Shown: positions 56,217-64,000 of the stretch, one piece after another
Numbering within the stretch: position 1 is the first letter of the stretch
Layout of the letters: every line of letters starts with the position of its first letter
NCBI RefSeq assembly: GCF_025147325.1
Contig: NZ_CP102262.1
Coordinates: 124,001 to 188,000 of the forward strand
Length of the DNA: 64,000 bases
Reading direction: 5' to 3'
Source of the DNA: Bacteroides stercoris ATCC 43183
GTDB taxonomy: Bacteria > Bacteroidota > Bacteroidia > Bacteroidales > Bacteroidaceae
Program-made: the position numbers and the translations under genes
The notes under the pieces: generated by a model
Database searches by the model: none
Seen by the model: the letters and a program-made list of their open reading frames with translations, nothing else
Told to the model about the DNA's origin: nothing

Positions 56217-56903
56217 ATGAAAACAGTTTTTAATATCGTTTTAGGCTTGTGTGCCCTGGCTTTAGTTTATATCTGCTATGCCAGCATCATGGGTCCTATA
56301 AACTTTGAAAAAGCCAAGAAACAAAGAGACGCAGCAGTAATTGCCCGCCTTATCGACATTCGTAAAGCGCAGTTGGAATACCGTGGTTTGCACAACCAGC
56401 AATATACTGCCAGCTTCGATACGTTGATTGACTTCGTAAAGAATCAGAAACTTCCGTTTATCTTCAAGCAGGGTGAATTGGACGACAAGCAGTTGGAAGA
56501 CGGCTTGACTGAAAAGAAGGCTATCAACATCATCAATAAGGCCAAAAAGACGGGTAACTATGCAGAAGTCAAGAAATGGGGATTGGAAAACTTCAAACGC
56601 GATACCATGTGGGTAGCCGTGCTGGACACTATCTTCCCGAAAGGCTTCAATGCCGACTCTATGAGATATGTTCCTTTCGGCAACGGTGCACAGTTTGAAA
56701 TGGCTATCAAGAACGATACTGCCAAATCCGGTGCTCCTTTCTGCCTGCTCGAAGTCAAGACTCCGTATGAAGTATATCTGAACGGTCTCGACAAACAGGA
56801 AATCGCTAACCTGAAAGATGTTCAAACCAAGTTGGGCAAATACTCAGGTCTGATGATCGGTAGCCTGGAAACAGCCAACAACAACGCCGGTAACTGGGAA
56901 TAA
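56217..56903 (+). CDS. Conserved membrane-anchored protein, pilin-like N-terminus
   Basis: 228 aa, family not named here. One N-terminal membrane helix (about 5-26, NIVLGLCALALVYICYASIM) with no cleavage site seen, then a basic helix KAKKQRDAAVIARLIDIRKA and EYRGLHNQQYTASFDTLIDF, a layout recalling the N-terminal helix and loop of type II secretion/type IV pseudopilins; the prepilin peptidase Gly-Phe-Thr/Glu motif is absent. The C-terminal 130 residues are soluble and end in an Asn-rich tail. First gene of an operon with DUF3822 (18-base gap) and rsmD. Function unknown. Confidence 0.75.
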   Translation: MKTVFNIVLGLCALALVYICYASIMGPINFEKAKKQRDAAVIARLIDIRKAQLEYRGLHNQQYTASFDTLIDFVKNQKLPFIFKQGELDDKQLEDGLTEKKAINIINKAKKTGNYAEVKKWGLENFKRDTMWVAVLDTIFPKGFNADSMRYVPFGNGAQFEMAIKNDTAKSGAPFCLLEVKTPYEVYLNGLDKQEIANLKDVQTKLGKYSGLMIGSLETANNNAGNWE

Positions 56904-56921
56904 TCCACCGACACAATACGT

Positions 56922-57701
56922 ATGATAGAAACGACTGATTTTAGTAAATCGGAACAATATACCTTATCCATCCGTCTGAGTACGGATGGATTTTCTTTTT
57001 CTATATTCAATCCGCTCGGCGAAGGCAGATTTTCTTTCCACGAGCACGGAGTGGACGATTCCCTGTCCCTCACTGCCAACCTGAAACAGGCTTTCCGCGA
57101 AACGGACTGGCTGAAGAATCCTTTCCGCCGTATCAATGTCCTTATGGCGGGCAAACGCTTTACATTCATTCCGTTGGAATTCTTTGAGGACGAACAGGCG
57201 GAAACCGTATTCTATCATAATCACTCCAGACAAGACAACGAGCTGGTGCAATACAACATCTTGCATAAGAACAATATAGTCGTACTGTTTGGAATGGACA
57301 AAAGCGCCTGCTCCCTTTTACGCGAACAGTATCCCGACGTCCGTTTCTATGCGCAGGCAAGCCCTCTCATAGAGTACTTTGCGGCAAAGAGCCGCCTGGG
57401 CAATTGCCGAAAAATGTATGTGCACCTGCGCAAAGAAGCGGCAGAGATATACGCCTACGAACGCGGCCGGCTGGCATTCGCCAACACCTTTGCCTGCAAG
57501 GAGACAAACGACCGCCTCTATTACATCCTCTGTGTATGGAAGCAGCTCGGCATGGCACAGGAACGCGACGAGCTCCACCTCACCGGCGAACTGTACGACA
57601 AAGAGCAACTGCTGCCCGAACTGAAAAAATTTATCCGGCAGGTATTCATCATGAACCCTGCCGCCAATCTCGACCTACAAGCCATCAACCTATGCGAGTA
57701 A
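56922..57701 (+). CDS. DUF3822 protein (possible actin-like/ASKHA fold)
   Basis: Cytosolic protein of a Bacteroidetes-specific family, 259 aa. The pattern LSIRLSTDGFSFSIFNPLGE at the N-terminus and MYVHLRKEAAEIYAYERGRL followed by AFANTF in the second half resembles the beta-strand pairs of PilM/GspL-type ASKHA proteins; this is my inference from layout, not a proven match. No phosphate-loop residues are clear. It follows the pilin-like protein, so the two may form a small membrane complex. Its last ten bases overlap rsmD. Confidence 0.8.
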   Translation: MIETTDFSKSEQYTLSIRLSTDGFSFSIFNPLGEGRFSFHEHGVDDSLSLTANLKQAFRETDWLKNPFRRINVLMAGKRFTFIPLEFFEDEQAETVFYHNHSRQDNELVQYNILHKNNIVVLFGMDKSACSLLREQYPDVRFYAQASPLIEYFAAKSRLGNCRKMYVHLRKEAAEIYAYERGRLAFANTFACKETNDRLYYILCVWKQLGMAQERDELHLTGELYDKEQLLPELKKFIRQVFIMNPAANLDLQAINLCE

Positions 57702-58234
57702 TTAGCGGAATATACAAAAGAAGGCGTTTCGACGTGCCCCATACTTTCAAGGCACGCCCCACAACCGATTTCGCCAAAGAGAATCTGTTTAATGTACTGT
57801 CCAACTACATGGACTTTGAAGAAGGCGTACGCGCACTCGATTTATTTGCCGGTACAGGCAGCATCAGCATCGAGCTTGTGTCCAGAGGCTGCGACCAGGT
57901 AATCAGCGTAGAGAAAGATCGCGACCATTACGCTTTCATCTGCAAGGTAATGAAAGAACTCAAGACCGACAAATGCCTGCCTGTCCGCGGCGATGTATTC
58001 AGATATATACAAGGCAGCCGCGAACGGTTCGACTTTATCTTTGCCGACCCGCCGTACGGACTCAAAGAGCTTGAAACCCTGCCCGACCTCATTTTCGACA
58101 ACAACCTGCTGAAAGAAGACGGCCTGTTCGTGCTGGAGCATGGAAAAACCAATAACTTCGAGGAACATCCCTGCTTTTTGGAAAGAAGAATCTACGGCAG
58201 TGTCAATTTCTCTTTCTTCGGCATTCAAGGCTGA
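57692..58234 (+). CDS. rsmD: 16S rRNA (guanine966-N2)-methyltransferase RsmD
   Basis: Methylates G966 of 16S rRNA during 30S assembly, 180 aa. The start at 57692 (MRVISGIYKRRRFDVP) matches the family N-terminus and overlaps the DUF3822 end by ten bases; the longer open frame upstream is out of use. Motif I LDLFAGTGSISIELVSRG, motif IV FADPPYGL (DPPY), and the RPTTDFAKENLFNVL segment are typical. Convergent with cls, three bases away. Confidence 0.95.
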   Translation: MRVISGIYKRRRFDVPHTFKARPTTDFAKENLFNVLSNYMDFEEGVRALDLFAGTGSISIELVSRGCDQVISVEKDRDHYAFICKVMKELKTDKCLPVRGDVFRYIQGSRERFDFIFADPPYGLKELETLPDLIFDNNLLKEDGLFVLEHGKTNNFEEHPCFLERRIYGSVNFSFFGIQG

Positions 58235-58237
58235 AAG

Positions 58238-59677
58238 CTACAGTAACGGTGCCAGCAGCCGCACTATGCTTTCTGCCGCCTTACGGTGCCAGGGACGTTT
58301 CTCCCAATTCTTGGAGAATACCTGCACACATTCCCGCTGATCCTGCAAGAATATCTCACGCATCTGCAATGCGGTCTCGGTGTCGTATATAAAGGCATTC
58401 ACCTCAAAATTATGCTCGAAACTGCGGAAATCCACGTTCGTAGAGCCTACTGTGGACAATTCGTCATCCGATACCATGAGTTTGGAGTGCAGGAAACCTT
58501 TTTTATAAAAGTACACCTTGACACCTGCACGCAACGCCTCTGCCAGATACGAGCAGGAGCCCAGATGCGTCAGCCTGTTATCCGCACGATAAGGCAGCAT
58601 AAGACGCACATCCACCCCTGCCAGTGCAGCCGTCTGCATGGCTACGAGCACGGCTTCCGTCGGAAGAAAATAAGGAGTCTGTATATAAAAGTATTTCCGG
58701 GCGCCGGTTATCGCCATGACAAGTCCCTGCATGATTTCTTTCCAGGGACCTATCGGTTCGGCCGTTACAATCTGCGCCAGTGAAGTGCCGCAGGCATCCA
58801 CCTTCGGGAAGTAGCGGGCAGACGTAATCAAGGTACGGTCTACAAAATACCAGTCGAGCAGAAAAGCCGTTTGCAGGCCATGCACAGCCTTACCTTCCAG
58901 CAGCAGGTGCGTATCACGCCAGATGCCCCATGAAAAGCCGCGCATATAACGTTCGGCCAGATTCATTCCGCCTACAAAGCCCACGCGCCCGTCAATGACT
59001 ACAATCTTGCGGTGGTTGCGGTAATTCACCTTGCTGGTGAACAAAGGAAAACGTACTTTCAGGAAACTGCGCACTTCCACTCCCGCCTCGCGCATCTGTT
59101 CATAAAAGCGGTTGGGAACATGCCAGCATCCCACATCATCATAAATCACACGCACTTCCACTCCCTGCTTCGCTTTCTCCATCAGCACATCGCGCACCAT
59201 ACGGCCTATGGCGTCATCCTCGAAGATATAAAACTCCATGTGGATGTGCCTGGTCGCCTTTTGCAATTCGCGCAGCAAGGATTGAATCATGGAAAGTCCC
59301 CGCGTATAGACTTCCACACGGTTTCCATCGAAAGGAAAAGCCTGGTTGGTGTTGCGAAACAGAGAGATAAGGCGGCCGTAATTTGCCGGAAGCGCACAGG
59401 AATCCTGAGCAAGATATTCGGCCATCGGCTTCTTCAACAGACGGTTGTAACTCTTCTTGCCAATGACACGCACCCGCCTTTGGCTGCGGCCGAAGAAGAA
59501 GTAAAACACCAGTCCCACCACTGGAAGGAACATCAGCACCAATATCCACGCCATTGTCTTTACCGGATTCCGGTTATCGAGAATGATAACCGTGATTGTT
59601 CCGATAATTGCGCCAAAATAGATAATATCGAATGCTACTGTGGCAATCAGGCCGGCTATGAAGTTCCAATCAAGCAT
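58238..59677 (-). CDS. cls: Cardiolipin synthase, phospholipase D family
   Basis: Inner-membrane enzyme making cardiolipin from two phosphatidylglycerols, 479 aa. Two N-terminal transmembrane helices (about 8-30 and 42-62, with the charged FFFGRSQRRVRV stretch after), then two PLD domains with HKD motifs: HRKIVVIDGRVGFVGGMN near 220 and HSKLMVSDDELSTVGSTN near 400. Both catalytic His/Lys/Asp sets are intact. Single gene with a -7 box at 59733-59740. Confidence 0.95.
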   Translation of the reverse strand: MLDWNFIAGLIATVAFDIIYFGAIIGTITVIILDNRNPVKTMAWILVLMFLPVVGLVFYFFFGRSQRRVRVIGKKSYNRLLKKPMAEYLAQDSCALPANYGRLISLFRNTNQAFPFDGNRVEVYTRGLSMIQSLLRELQKATRHIHMEFYIFEDDAIGRMVRDVLMEKAKQGVEVRVIYDDVGCWHVPNRFYEQMREAGVEVRSFLKVRFPLFTSKVNYRNHRKIVVIDGRVGFVGGMNLAERYMRGFSWGIWRDTHLLLEGKAVHGLQTAFLLDWYFVDRTLITSARYFPKVDACGTSLAQIVTAEPIGPWKEIMQGLVMAITGARKYFYIQTPYFLPTEAVLVAMQTAALAGVDVRLMLPYRADNRLTHLGSCSYLAEALRAGVKVYFYKKGFLHSKLMVSDDELSTVGSTNVDFRSFEHNFEVNAFIYDTETALQMREIFLQDQRECVQVFSKNWEKRPWHRKAAESIVRLLAPLL

Positions 59678-59732
59678 ACATTTGTCACAAGAAGAAATAA
59701 GTCCCGAATAAAAATCAAAACAGATTTTAAAA

Positions 59733-59740
59733 CAAATATA
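59733..59740 (-). promoter_or_regulatory. -7 box of cls
   Basis: Minus strand TATATTTG, exact consensus, leader of about 50 bases to the ATG at 59677. Confidence 0.55.
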
Positions 59741-59783
59741 TGAAAAAGGAAGGAAGTTTTACGACCTATTACATTGATTAACA

Positions 59784-62690
59784 TTAGAACGGACGCCGCC
59801 CGCCGCCAAAGCCACCCCGGTGGCCGCCCGGACCGGGACCGCCGAAGCCTTGCCTGCCACGCATGCTTTCGCGCGCACCCTTACCGCCAAAAATATTCAA
59901 ACGGTAAATGAAATGCAGCATGCAGTAGCTGTTGACACCATTATAAGACGAAACCGACCGGCCATCCGCCGTCAACGAGCGGCTGATGTTGCTCTGTTGT
60001 TTCAAGATATCGTACATCTCGAAGCTCACAGTCGCCGCACCTTTCAGGAACGATTGCGAAAGTTGCGCGTTCCAAATCAACTCGTTGCGGTTCATGCTGC
60101 TGTCCGTATAGCCGCGACGGCTTTGATTGGTGATATTGGTGGAAAGCGTCATCTTCCAGGGCATCGTGATATTGGTCAGCGCACCGTAGGAGAAAGTATA
60201 GGGATTCTGGTTATTCTCCGGGCGCAATTTGCTGCGCTCTGCCGTATAGGAAACCGAACCGTTCACTCCGAATTCAAACCAGTCGTTGCGGTAGGCCCCG
60301 TTCACCCGCTCGCTCAGCATAAGTTCGGTGGTGGTATTCTTGTTATCCTGTTTCGTATTCTGATCGTATAGGAAAGCCACGTTGTTATTGTATCTGAGTT
60401 GCGAAAAAGAGTTTACCGTAAACTTCTTGTTCTTCAACGCCGTATTGAATCCGAACATACCGAAAGCGCTCCAGTTGCCGTTGATATTCTTGGGCGTAGT
60501 GGTCCGTCCACCGGTTTGCTCGTTGTACACCGTACTGTTGCTGATGCTGTTCTGCGTGGTCGAGAAGCTGAGATGTGTCATCATTCCGCGCTGCAACTCA
60601 CCATTATAAGTATTGTAGAAGAGGCGCATATTGTGCGTAAATGCCGGCTTCAGTCCCGGATTTCCGACTCTGATGTTCAGCGGATTCGAGTTGTCGGCAA
60701 TAGGCAGCAGGTTCTCCATGCTCGGCTGACTGCTGCGTCCACGATACATAAAACGCAACTGGCTCACTTTAGAAAAACGGTAACGGAAATCAATGTTCGG
60801 GGCAAAGTTGAAAACGTTTCGGGCCGTATCAATCATATAATCCCCGCGCTTATAGGACAATACCGAATGCTGCGGCTGGAAAGACATCCCCGCACTCAAC
60901 TGATACTTCTCACGGATGAAGCGCAACGACACGGACGCATCGTGATTGTAGTATCTGTACTCCGCATATTTGCCCAGGCTATCCACGGCATGCGACTCGT
61001 ATCCGGACGGCAAAGGCCCGTTGATGTCCCACTCCGGATAGTCCAGCATATCGAATGTGGTCTTGTCGCTCTCGCTGTACTTGTATTGGAACTGATAGCT
61101 GAACTGCAGGAAAGTGGCGCGTGCAATCGGTTCGCTGTACGTAACCTGGGCGCTATAATTATAATTGTTGGTAGGTGTTGTGATATACTGGTTGCGATAC
61201 AGCACGGAGTCGCCGCCCAACGCGTTCAATATCTGGTAATAGCGGGTTTCCGACTGCCTGTACTGGTCGTTATCGTTGTCGCCGTAGCTAAAGCGTCCGC
61301 GGAAGGTTATGTTACGTCCGCGGTTATTCAGCTTCCTGTTGAGTTGCAGCGTGGCGGACGTCGAAATGCTTTTGCTTTTGGTCAGAGAAGCATCATTCGT
61401 TGCATTGACACGGATACTTTCCAAAGGGTCGTCTTCCAGCTTGTCGAAGTCGAGAAAATCGTTCGGGTTGGCAATCAGGCTATACGGGTCCGAGTTGAAT
61501 GTTCCCGATTCCGAACCGGAAGTACCGTTTGTCTTGCCGTAAGAGAAGTTAGGACGGAAAATGATATTCGTCATCGAATCCGGCTTCCACTCCAGACGGA
61601 AGTTGGCAAAGACATCCGAATTCTTGTTCTTGTTGACAGCGTTCGAATTGGAGTATGAACTTCCGTTCTGCAGGAAACGTTCCGAAGAGTTGGTACTGAT
61701 AATGTCCGCACCTTTATAATCATAGCGGACGCTACCGTCAAGCTCCAGCTTTGAAGTCTCCGTCGCAAAGTTCGCTCCCAGTGTTTTCGTGGCTACCAAA
61801 CCGTTGTTCCTGCGCCAGCGCGGACCGCCTCCACCACCGGAGAACCCCTGGTCGTTGACATTATTGGCAGAACCAATCAAAGAGAATTGCGTCTTATCGA
61901 CAATGTAATTTACCATCATGCGTGCCATATAACGGTCTTCCGTACCATAAGCCACATCCGCATTGCCGAACCACCCCTTATTCATACCTTTCTTCACGGT
62001 AAGGTCGAGCACTGTCTCCTCTTCACCGTCATCTATACCGGTGATGCGTGCCAGGTCGGACTTCTTATCGTAGGTTTTCAGTTTATCAATTATATCCACC
62101 GGCAAGTTCTTCAAGCCCGTCTTTATATCGCCCCCGAAGAACTCTTTGCCGTCCACCATGATTTTCTTCAGCTCTTTGCCGTTAATCGTCACATTGCCGT
62201 CATCATCGATTTCCGCACCGGGCAGTTTCTTCACCAGTTCTTCCAGCATAGCCCCTTCCGGCGTGCGATAGGCAGAGGAACTGTACATCAGCGTATCTTC
62301 CACCACCTGCACTTGCGGCGCTTCCGCCACTACCACAGCCTCGGCAAGCATAATGGCATCCGTTTCGAGCGTTATCGTACCCACATTTTTATTGCGCACG
62401 TTGGCGTAGAGATGCAGCGGGAGAAACTTATTCTTAAAACCTATATAGGAAACTTTCAGCACATATTTCCCCGCATTCACCTTCGGCAGGGTAAAGTAGC
62501 CGTTTCCCGTAGTGGCAACACCGGCTGCATAAGCGCTGTCCGGCAACGATAGCAATTGAATGGTAGCTTGCACCGCAGGCTCGTTCGTGTCTTCAAGCAC
62601 ACGGCCGGATACGGTGATGTTTTTGGTTTGTGAAAAAGCAGACAATGCCGTTGCCAGCAACAGCACCGCCGCAGTGATAATTTTTTTCAT
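59784..62690 (-). CDS. Outer-membrane beta-barrel receptor (TonB-receptor-like)
   Basis: 968 aa. Signal peptide MKKIITAAVLLLATALSAFS-Q, a CarboxypepD_reg-like domain about 25-110 (ITVSGRVLEDTNEPAVQATI, LKVSYIGFKNKFLPL), a plug-like part about 115-240 (GKELKKIMVDGKEFFGG, DDGEEETVLDLTVKKG) and a beta-barrel of the OMP_b-brl_3 type to about 935. It ends with a Gly/Arg/Pro-rich tail (about 935-968; GFGGPGPGGHRGGFGGGRRP), where barrel proteins normally finish on a strand with Phe; Phe is the last residue here too. Ligand unknown. Stands alone with its own -7 box. Confidence 0.9.
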   Translation of the reverse strand: MKKIITAAVLLLATALSAFSQTKNITVSGRVLEDTNEPAVQATIQLLSLPDSAYAAGVATTGNGYFTLPKVNAGKYVLKVSYIGFKNKFLPLHLYANVRNKNVGTITLETDAIMLAEAVVVAEAPQVQVVEDTLMYSSSAYRTPEGAMLEELVKKLPGAEIDDDGNVTINGKELKKIMVDGKEFFGGDIKTGLKNLPVDIIDKLKTYDKKSDLARITGIDDGEEETVLDLTVKKGMNKGWFGNADVAYGTEDRYMARMMVNYIVDKTQFSLIGSANNVNDQGFSGGGGGPRWRRNNGLVATKTLGANFATETSKLELDGSVRYDYKGADIISTNSSERFLQNGSSYSNSNAVNKNKNSDVFANFRLEWKPDSMTNIIFRPNFSYGKTNGTSGSESGTFNSDPYSLIANPNDFLDFDKLEDDPLESIRVNATNDASLTKSKSISTSATLQLNRKLNNRGRNITFRGRFSYGDNDNDQYRQSETRYYQILNALGGDSVLYRNQYITTPTNNYNYSAQVTYSEPIARATFLQFSYQFQYKYSESDKTTFDMLDYPEWDINGPLPSGYESHAVDSLGKYAEYRYYNHDASVSLRFIREKYQLSAGMSFQPQHSVLSYKRGDYMIDTARNVFNFAPNIDFRYRFSKVSQLRFMYRGRSSQPSMENLLPIADNSNPLNIRVGNPGLKPAFTHNMRLFYNTYNGELQRGMMTHLSFSTTQNSISNSTVYNEQTGGRTTTPKNINGNWSAFGMFGFNTALKNKKFTVNSFSQLRYNNNVAFLYDQNTKQDNKNTTTELMLSERVNGAYRNDWFEFGVNGSVSYTAERSKLRPENNQNPYTFSYGALTNITMPWKMTLSTNITNQSRRGYTDSSMNRNELIWNAQLSQSFLKGAATVSFEMYDILKQQSNISRSLTADGRSVSSYNGVNSYCMLHFIYRLNIFGGKGARESMRGRQGFGGPGPGGHRGGFGGGRRPF

Positions 62691-62741
62691 GCCCTGTCTT
62701 CTAAATAATCAACACTGTTTATTTGTAACTGATTCTTTTGA

Positions 62742-62749
62742 CAAAAGTA
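62742..62749 (-). promoter_or_regulatory. -7 box of the beta-barrel receptor gene
   Basis: Minus strand TACTTTTG, matching TAnnTTTG; leader of about 50 bases to the ATG at 62690. Confidence 0.5.
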
Positions 62750-62790
62750 CGGGCAAAAGGTTTAACGGGCTACAGAATGATTTTGTTTAA

Positions 62791-63204
62791 TTACCGGTTA
62801 TTCCGCTTGAACAGGTTGTCCACGGTCGCTTTCTTTATGCCGAATTCAAGGCAGAGGACGTTCATAATCAGGAATATCAGGAAAGAAGAAGAATCGACGG
62901 ACATAATATCGCCCTGCGCCACCCTGTACAGCATGCCTCCGAAAATAAAGAGCACGGTAAGGAACATCGCATTGCGCGTGGCTTTGTTGCGTATCTCCTC
63001 TATCGCCTTGCATTCGCCTTTCGTCAGCGCAAAGAGTATCATCAATGCCCCCAGCATCATCAGGAGTTTGGAGCACTCTTTATAAAACAGCAGATTGGCA
63101 TCTGTAACCCTGCCCGTAAGCATCATCAGGAACGGAAGGAACAAGGCCAGCGCAATTACGAAATAGCCCAACGGACGGCAGTATACGGGAAGTAAAGCTT
63201 TCAT
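62791..63204 (-). CDS. Small four-helix membrane protein, unknown
   Basis: 137 aa with four predicted transmembrane helices (about 12-31, 44-62, 76-93, 106-122). Acidic/basic linker KGECKAIEEIRNKATRN between helices 2 and 3; C-terminus basic (DNLFKRNNR). No motif recognised. It faces aroB divergently; a TATCTTTG at 63268-63275 (minus) may be its promoter. Confidence 0.75.
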   Translation of the reverse strand: MKALLPVYCRPLGYFVIALALFLPFLMMLTGRVTDANLLFYKECSKLLMMLGALMILFALTKGECKAIEEIRNKATRNAMFLTVLFIFGGMLYRVAQGDIMSVDSSSFLIFLIMNVLCLEFGIKKATVDNLFKRNNR

Positions 63205-63267
63205 TTTCTTACATACAAATTAAAGGTTACGGTGCGGACACCTTACAAATACATAGATTTTCGGAAA

Positions 63268-63304
63268 CAAAGATAACGTTTTATTGTTGAAAGAACTATC
63301 TTTG
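63268..63304. promoter_or_regulatory. Divergent -7 boxes: small membrane protein (minus) and aroB (plus)
   Basis: TATCTTTG on the minus strand at 63268-63275 and again on the plus strand at 63297-63304, both exact consensus, with start sites pointing away from each other. Confidence 0.55.
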
Positions 63305-63372
63305 TAGCATAATAAATAAAGAGAGCAATGCTCCCTTCCATAATTTACAACTTCTAATCCGTAATAAGTCAA

Positions 63373-64000
63373 ATGAGTAAACAAGAAGTAATCCTCTGCA
63401 AGGAGTTGGAAAACGACCTGACGCATGCCATCGGAAAATGTCCTCACGACAAGCTTTTCATCCTTACCGACGAACATACACACCGCCTTTGCCTGCCGCA
63501 ACTGCAAAGCATCCCCGCACTGGAAAATGCCGCCGAAATCATTATCGGAGCAGAAGACGTGCACAAAAATCTGGAGACGCTGGCTTCCGTGTGGCAGGCT
63601 CTGAGCGAACAGGGAGCCACCCGCCATTCGCTCTTGATAAACCTGGGCGGCGGAATGGTCACCGACCTCGGCGGCTTTGCGGCTGCCACTTTCAAACGCG
63701 GCATTGCATACATCAACATCCCTACCACCCTGCTTGCCATGGTAGACGCATCCGTAGGCGGAAAAACAGGCATCAACTTCAACGGACTGAAGAATGAAAT
63801 CGGTGTCTTCGCCCCTGCTTCCTCCGTCTTGCTGGAAACCGGGTTCCTGCGCAGCCTCGATGCCCGCAACTTTTTCTCCGGCTATGCCGAAATGTTGAAG
63901 CACGGACTCATCAGCACTTCCGACCATCTGGCGGAACTGCTGTCTTTCGATACAGAAAACATAGACTACTCCGCACTCAGAACAATGGTAGGGCGCTCCG
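63373..64000 (+). CDS. aroB: 3-dehydroquinate synthase, 5' part (cut by right edge)
   Basis: Second step of the shikimate pathway, DAHP to 3-dehydroquinate, NAD- and metal-dependent. 209 residues are in view of about 355 expected. ATG at 63373 gives MSKQEVILCKELENDL. NAD-binding and catalytic motifs: INLGGGMVTDLGGFAAATFKRG (the GGG-x-x-x-DxxGF motif), IPTTLLAMVDASVGGKTGIN, and FSGYAEMLKHGL with metal ligand region. Frame is open to the edge. Confidence 0.95.
   Translation, partial: MSKQEVILCKELENDLTHAIGKCPHDKLFILTDEHTHRLCLPQLQSIPALENAAEIIIGAEDVHKNLETLASVWQALSEQGATRHSLLINLGGGMVTDLGGFAAATFKRGIAYINIPTTLLAMVDASVGGKTGINFNGLKNEIGVFAPASSVLLETGFLRSLDARNFFSGYAEMLKHGLISTSDHLAELLSFDTENIDYSALRTMVGRS

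Noticed and set aside
60399..61658. 419-codon open frame on the plus strand
   Set aside because: Antisense to the beta-barrel receptor; no recognisable domain.
63220..63927. 235-codon frame on the minus strand near the right edge
   Set aside because: Antisense to aroB, whose motifs are clear.

Overview
The window is a piece of a Bacteroides chromosome (order Bacteroidales). The evidence is SusC/SusD outer-membrane pairs, lipoproteins with acidic surface-export tails after the lipobox cysteine, a NigD-like lipoprotein, Bacteroidetes-only families (DUF5683, DUF3822, DUF1573), and many promoters with the TAnnTTTG -7 box instead of a sigma70 -10 box. The species cannot be fixed by reading. Most of the window is core chromosome. 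No phage, integrase, insertion sequence, CRISPR array or rRNA operon was seen.

Layout. 1-4.3 kb: the end of a glycan-type uptake locus, susC then a truncated susD, both minus strand. 4.4-5.0 kb: a scar holding a decayed copy of another gene's leader and a broken SDR dehydrogenase. 5.1-11.7 kb: a soluble PAS/GAF histidine kinase divergent from a TonB-dependent receptor that is followed by a surface beta-helix lipoprotein. 11.8-15 kb: a three-gene minus-strand operon of ABC-type ATPase, DUF4435 TOPRIM-like protein and MscS channel; the first two resemble the PARIS anti-phage pair. 15-18.3 kb: an EamA exporter, then DUF1573-meaB. 18.4-24.2 kb: a 1938-residue alpha-2-macroglobulin-like protein without a thioester. 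24.4-25.0 kb: an operon of three tiny peptide genes (24, 31 and 31 aa), two of them tandem duplicates, with a textbook promoter, a palindromic possible operator and a strong terminator. 25-29 kb: pepD, acyltransferase and flippase genes. 29-33 kb: rsmA, mgtE and a DUF349 protein. 33-35.6 kb: a DUF1573-PL8 polysaccharide lyase fusion. 35.8-39.4 kb: tRNA-Gln, rsfS, ftsH, cdsA. 39.4-42.8 kb: NigD-like lipoprotein, surE-lpxB, DUF456. 43-49.5 kb: parA, parB, DUF5683, lytic transglycosylase, rel/spoT. 49.5-53.7 kb: M23 peptidase-MerR, alaS. 53.8-58.2 kb: lipoprotein, RecD-like helicase, then a pilin-like/DUF3822/rsmD operon. 58.2-64 kb: cardiolipin synthase, an outer-membrane beta-barrel receptor, a small membrane protein, and aroB cut by the right edge.

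The core genes cover envelope building (lpxB, cdsA, cls, transglycosylase, M23 peptidase), translation (rsmA, rsmD, rsfS, alaS, tRNA-Gln), chromosome segregation (parAB) and stringent control (rel). The most promising places for something new are the small-peptide operon (24.4-25.0 kb), the ATPase/DUF4435/MscS operon (11.8-15 kb) and the pilin-like/DUF3822 pair (56.2-57.7 kb). Promoter calls are motif reads only.
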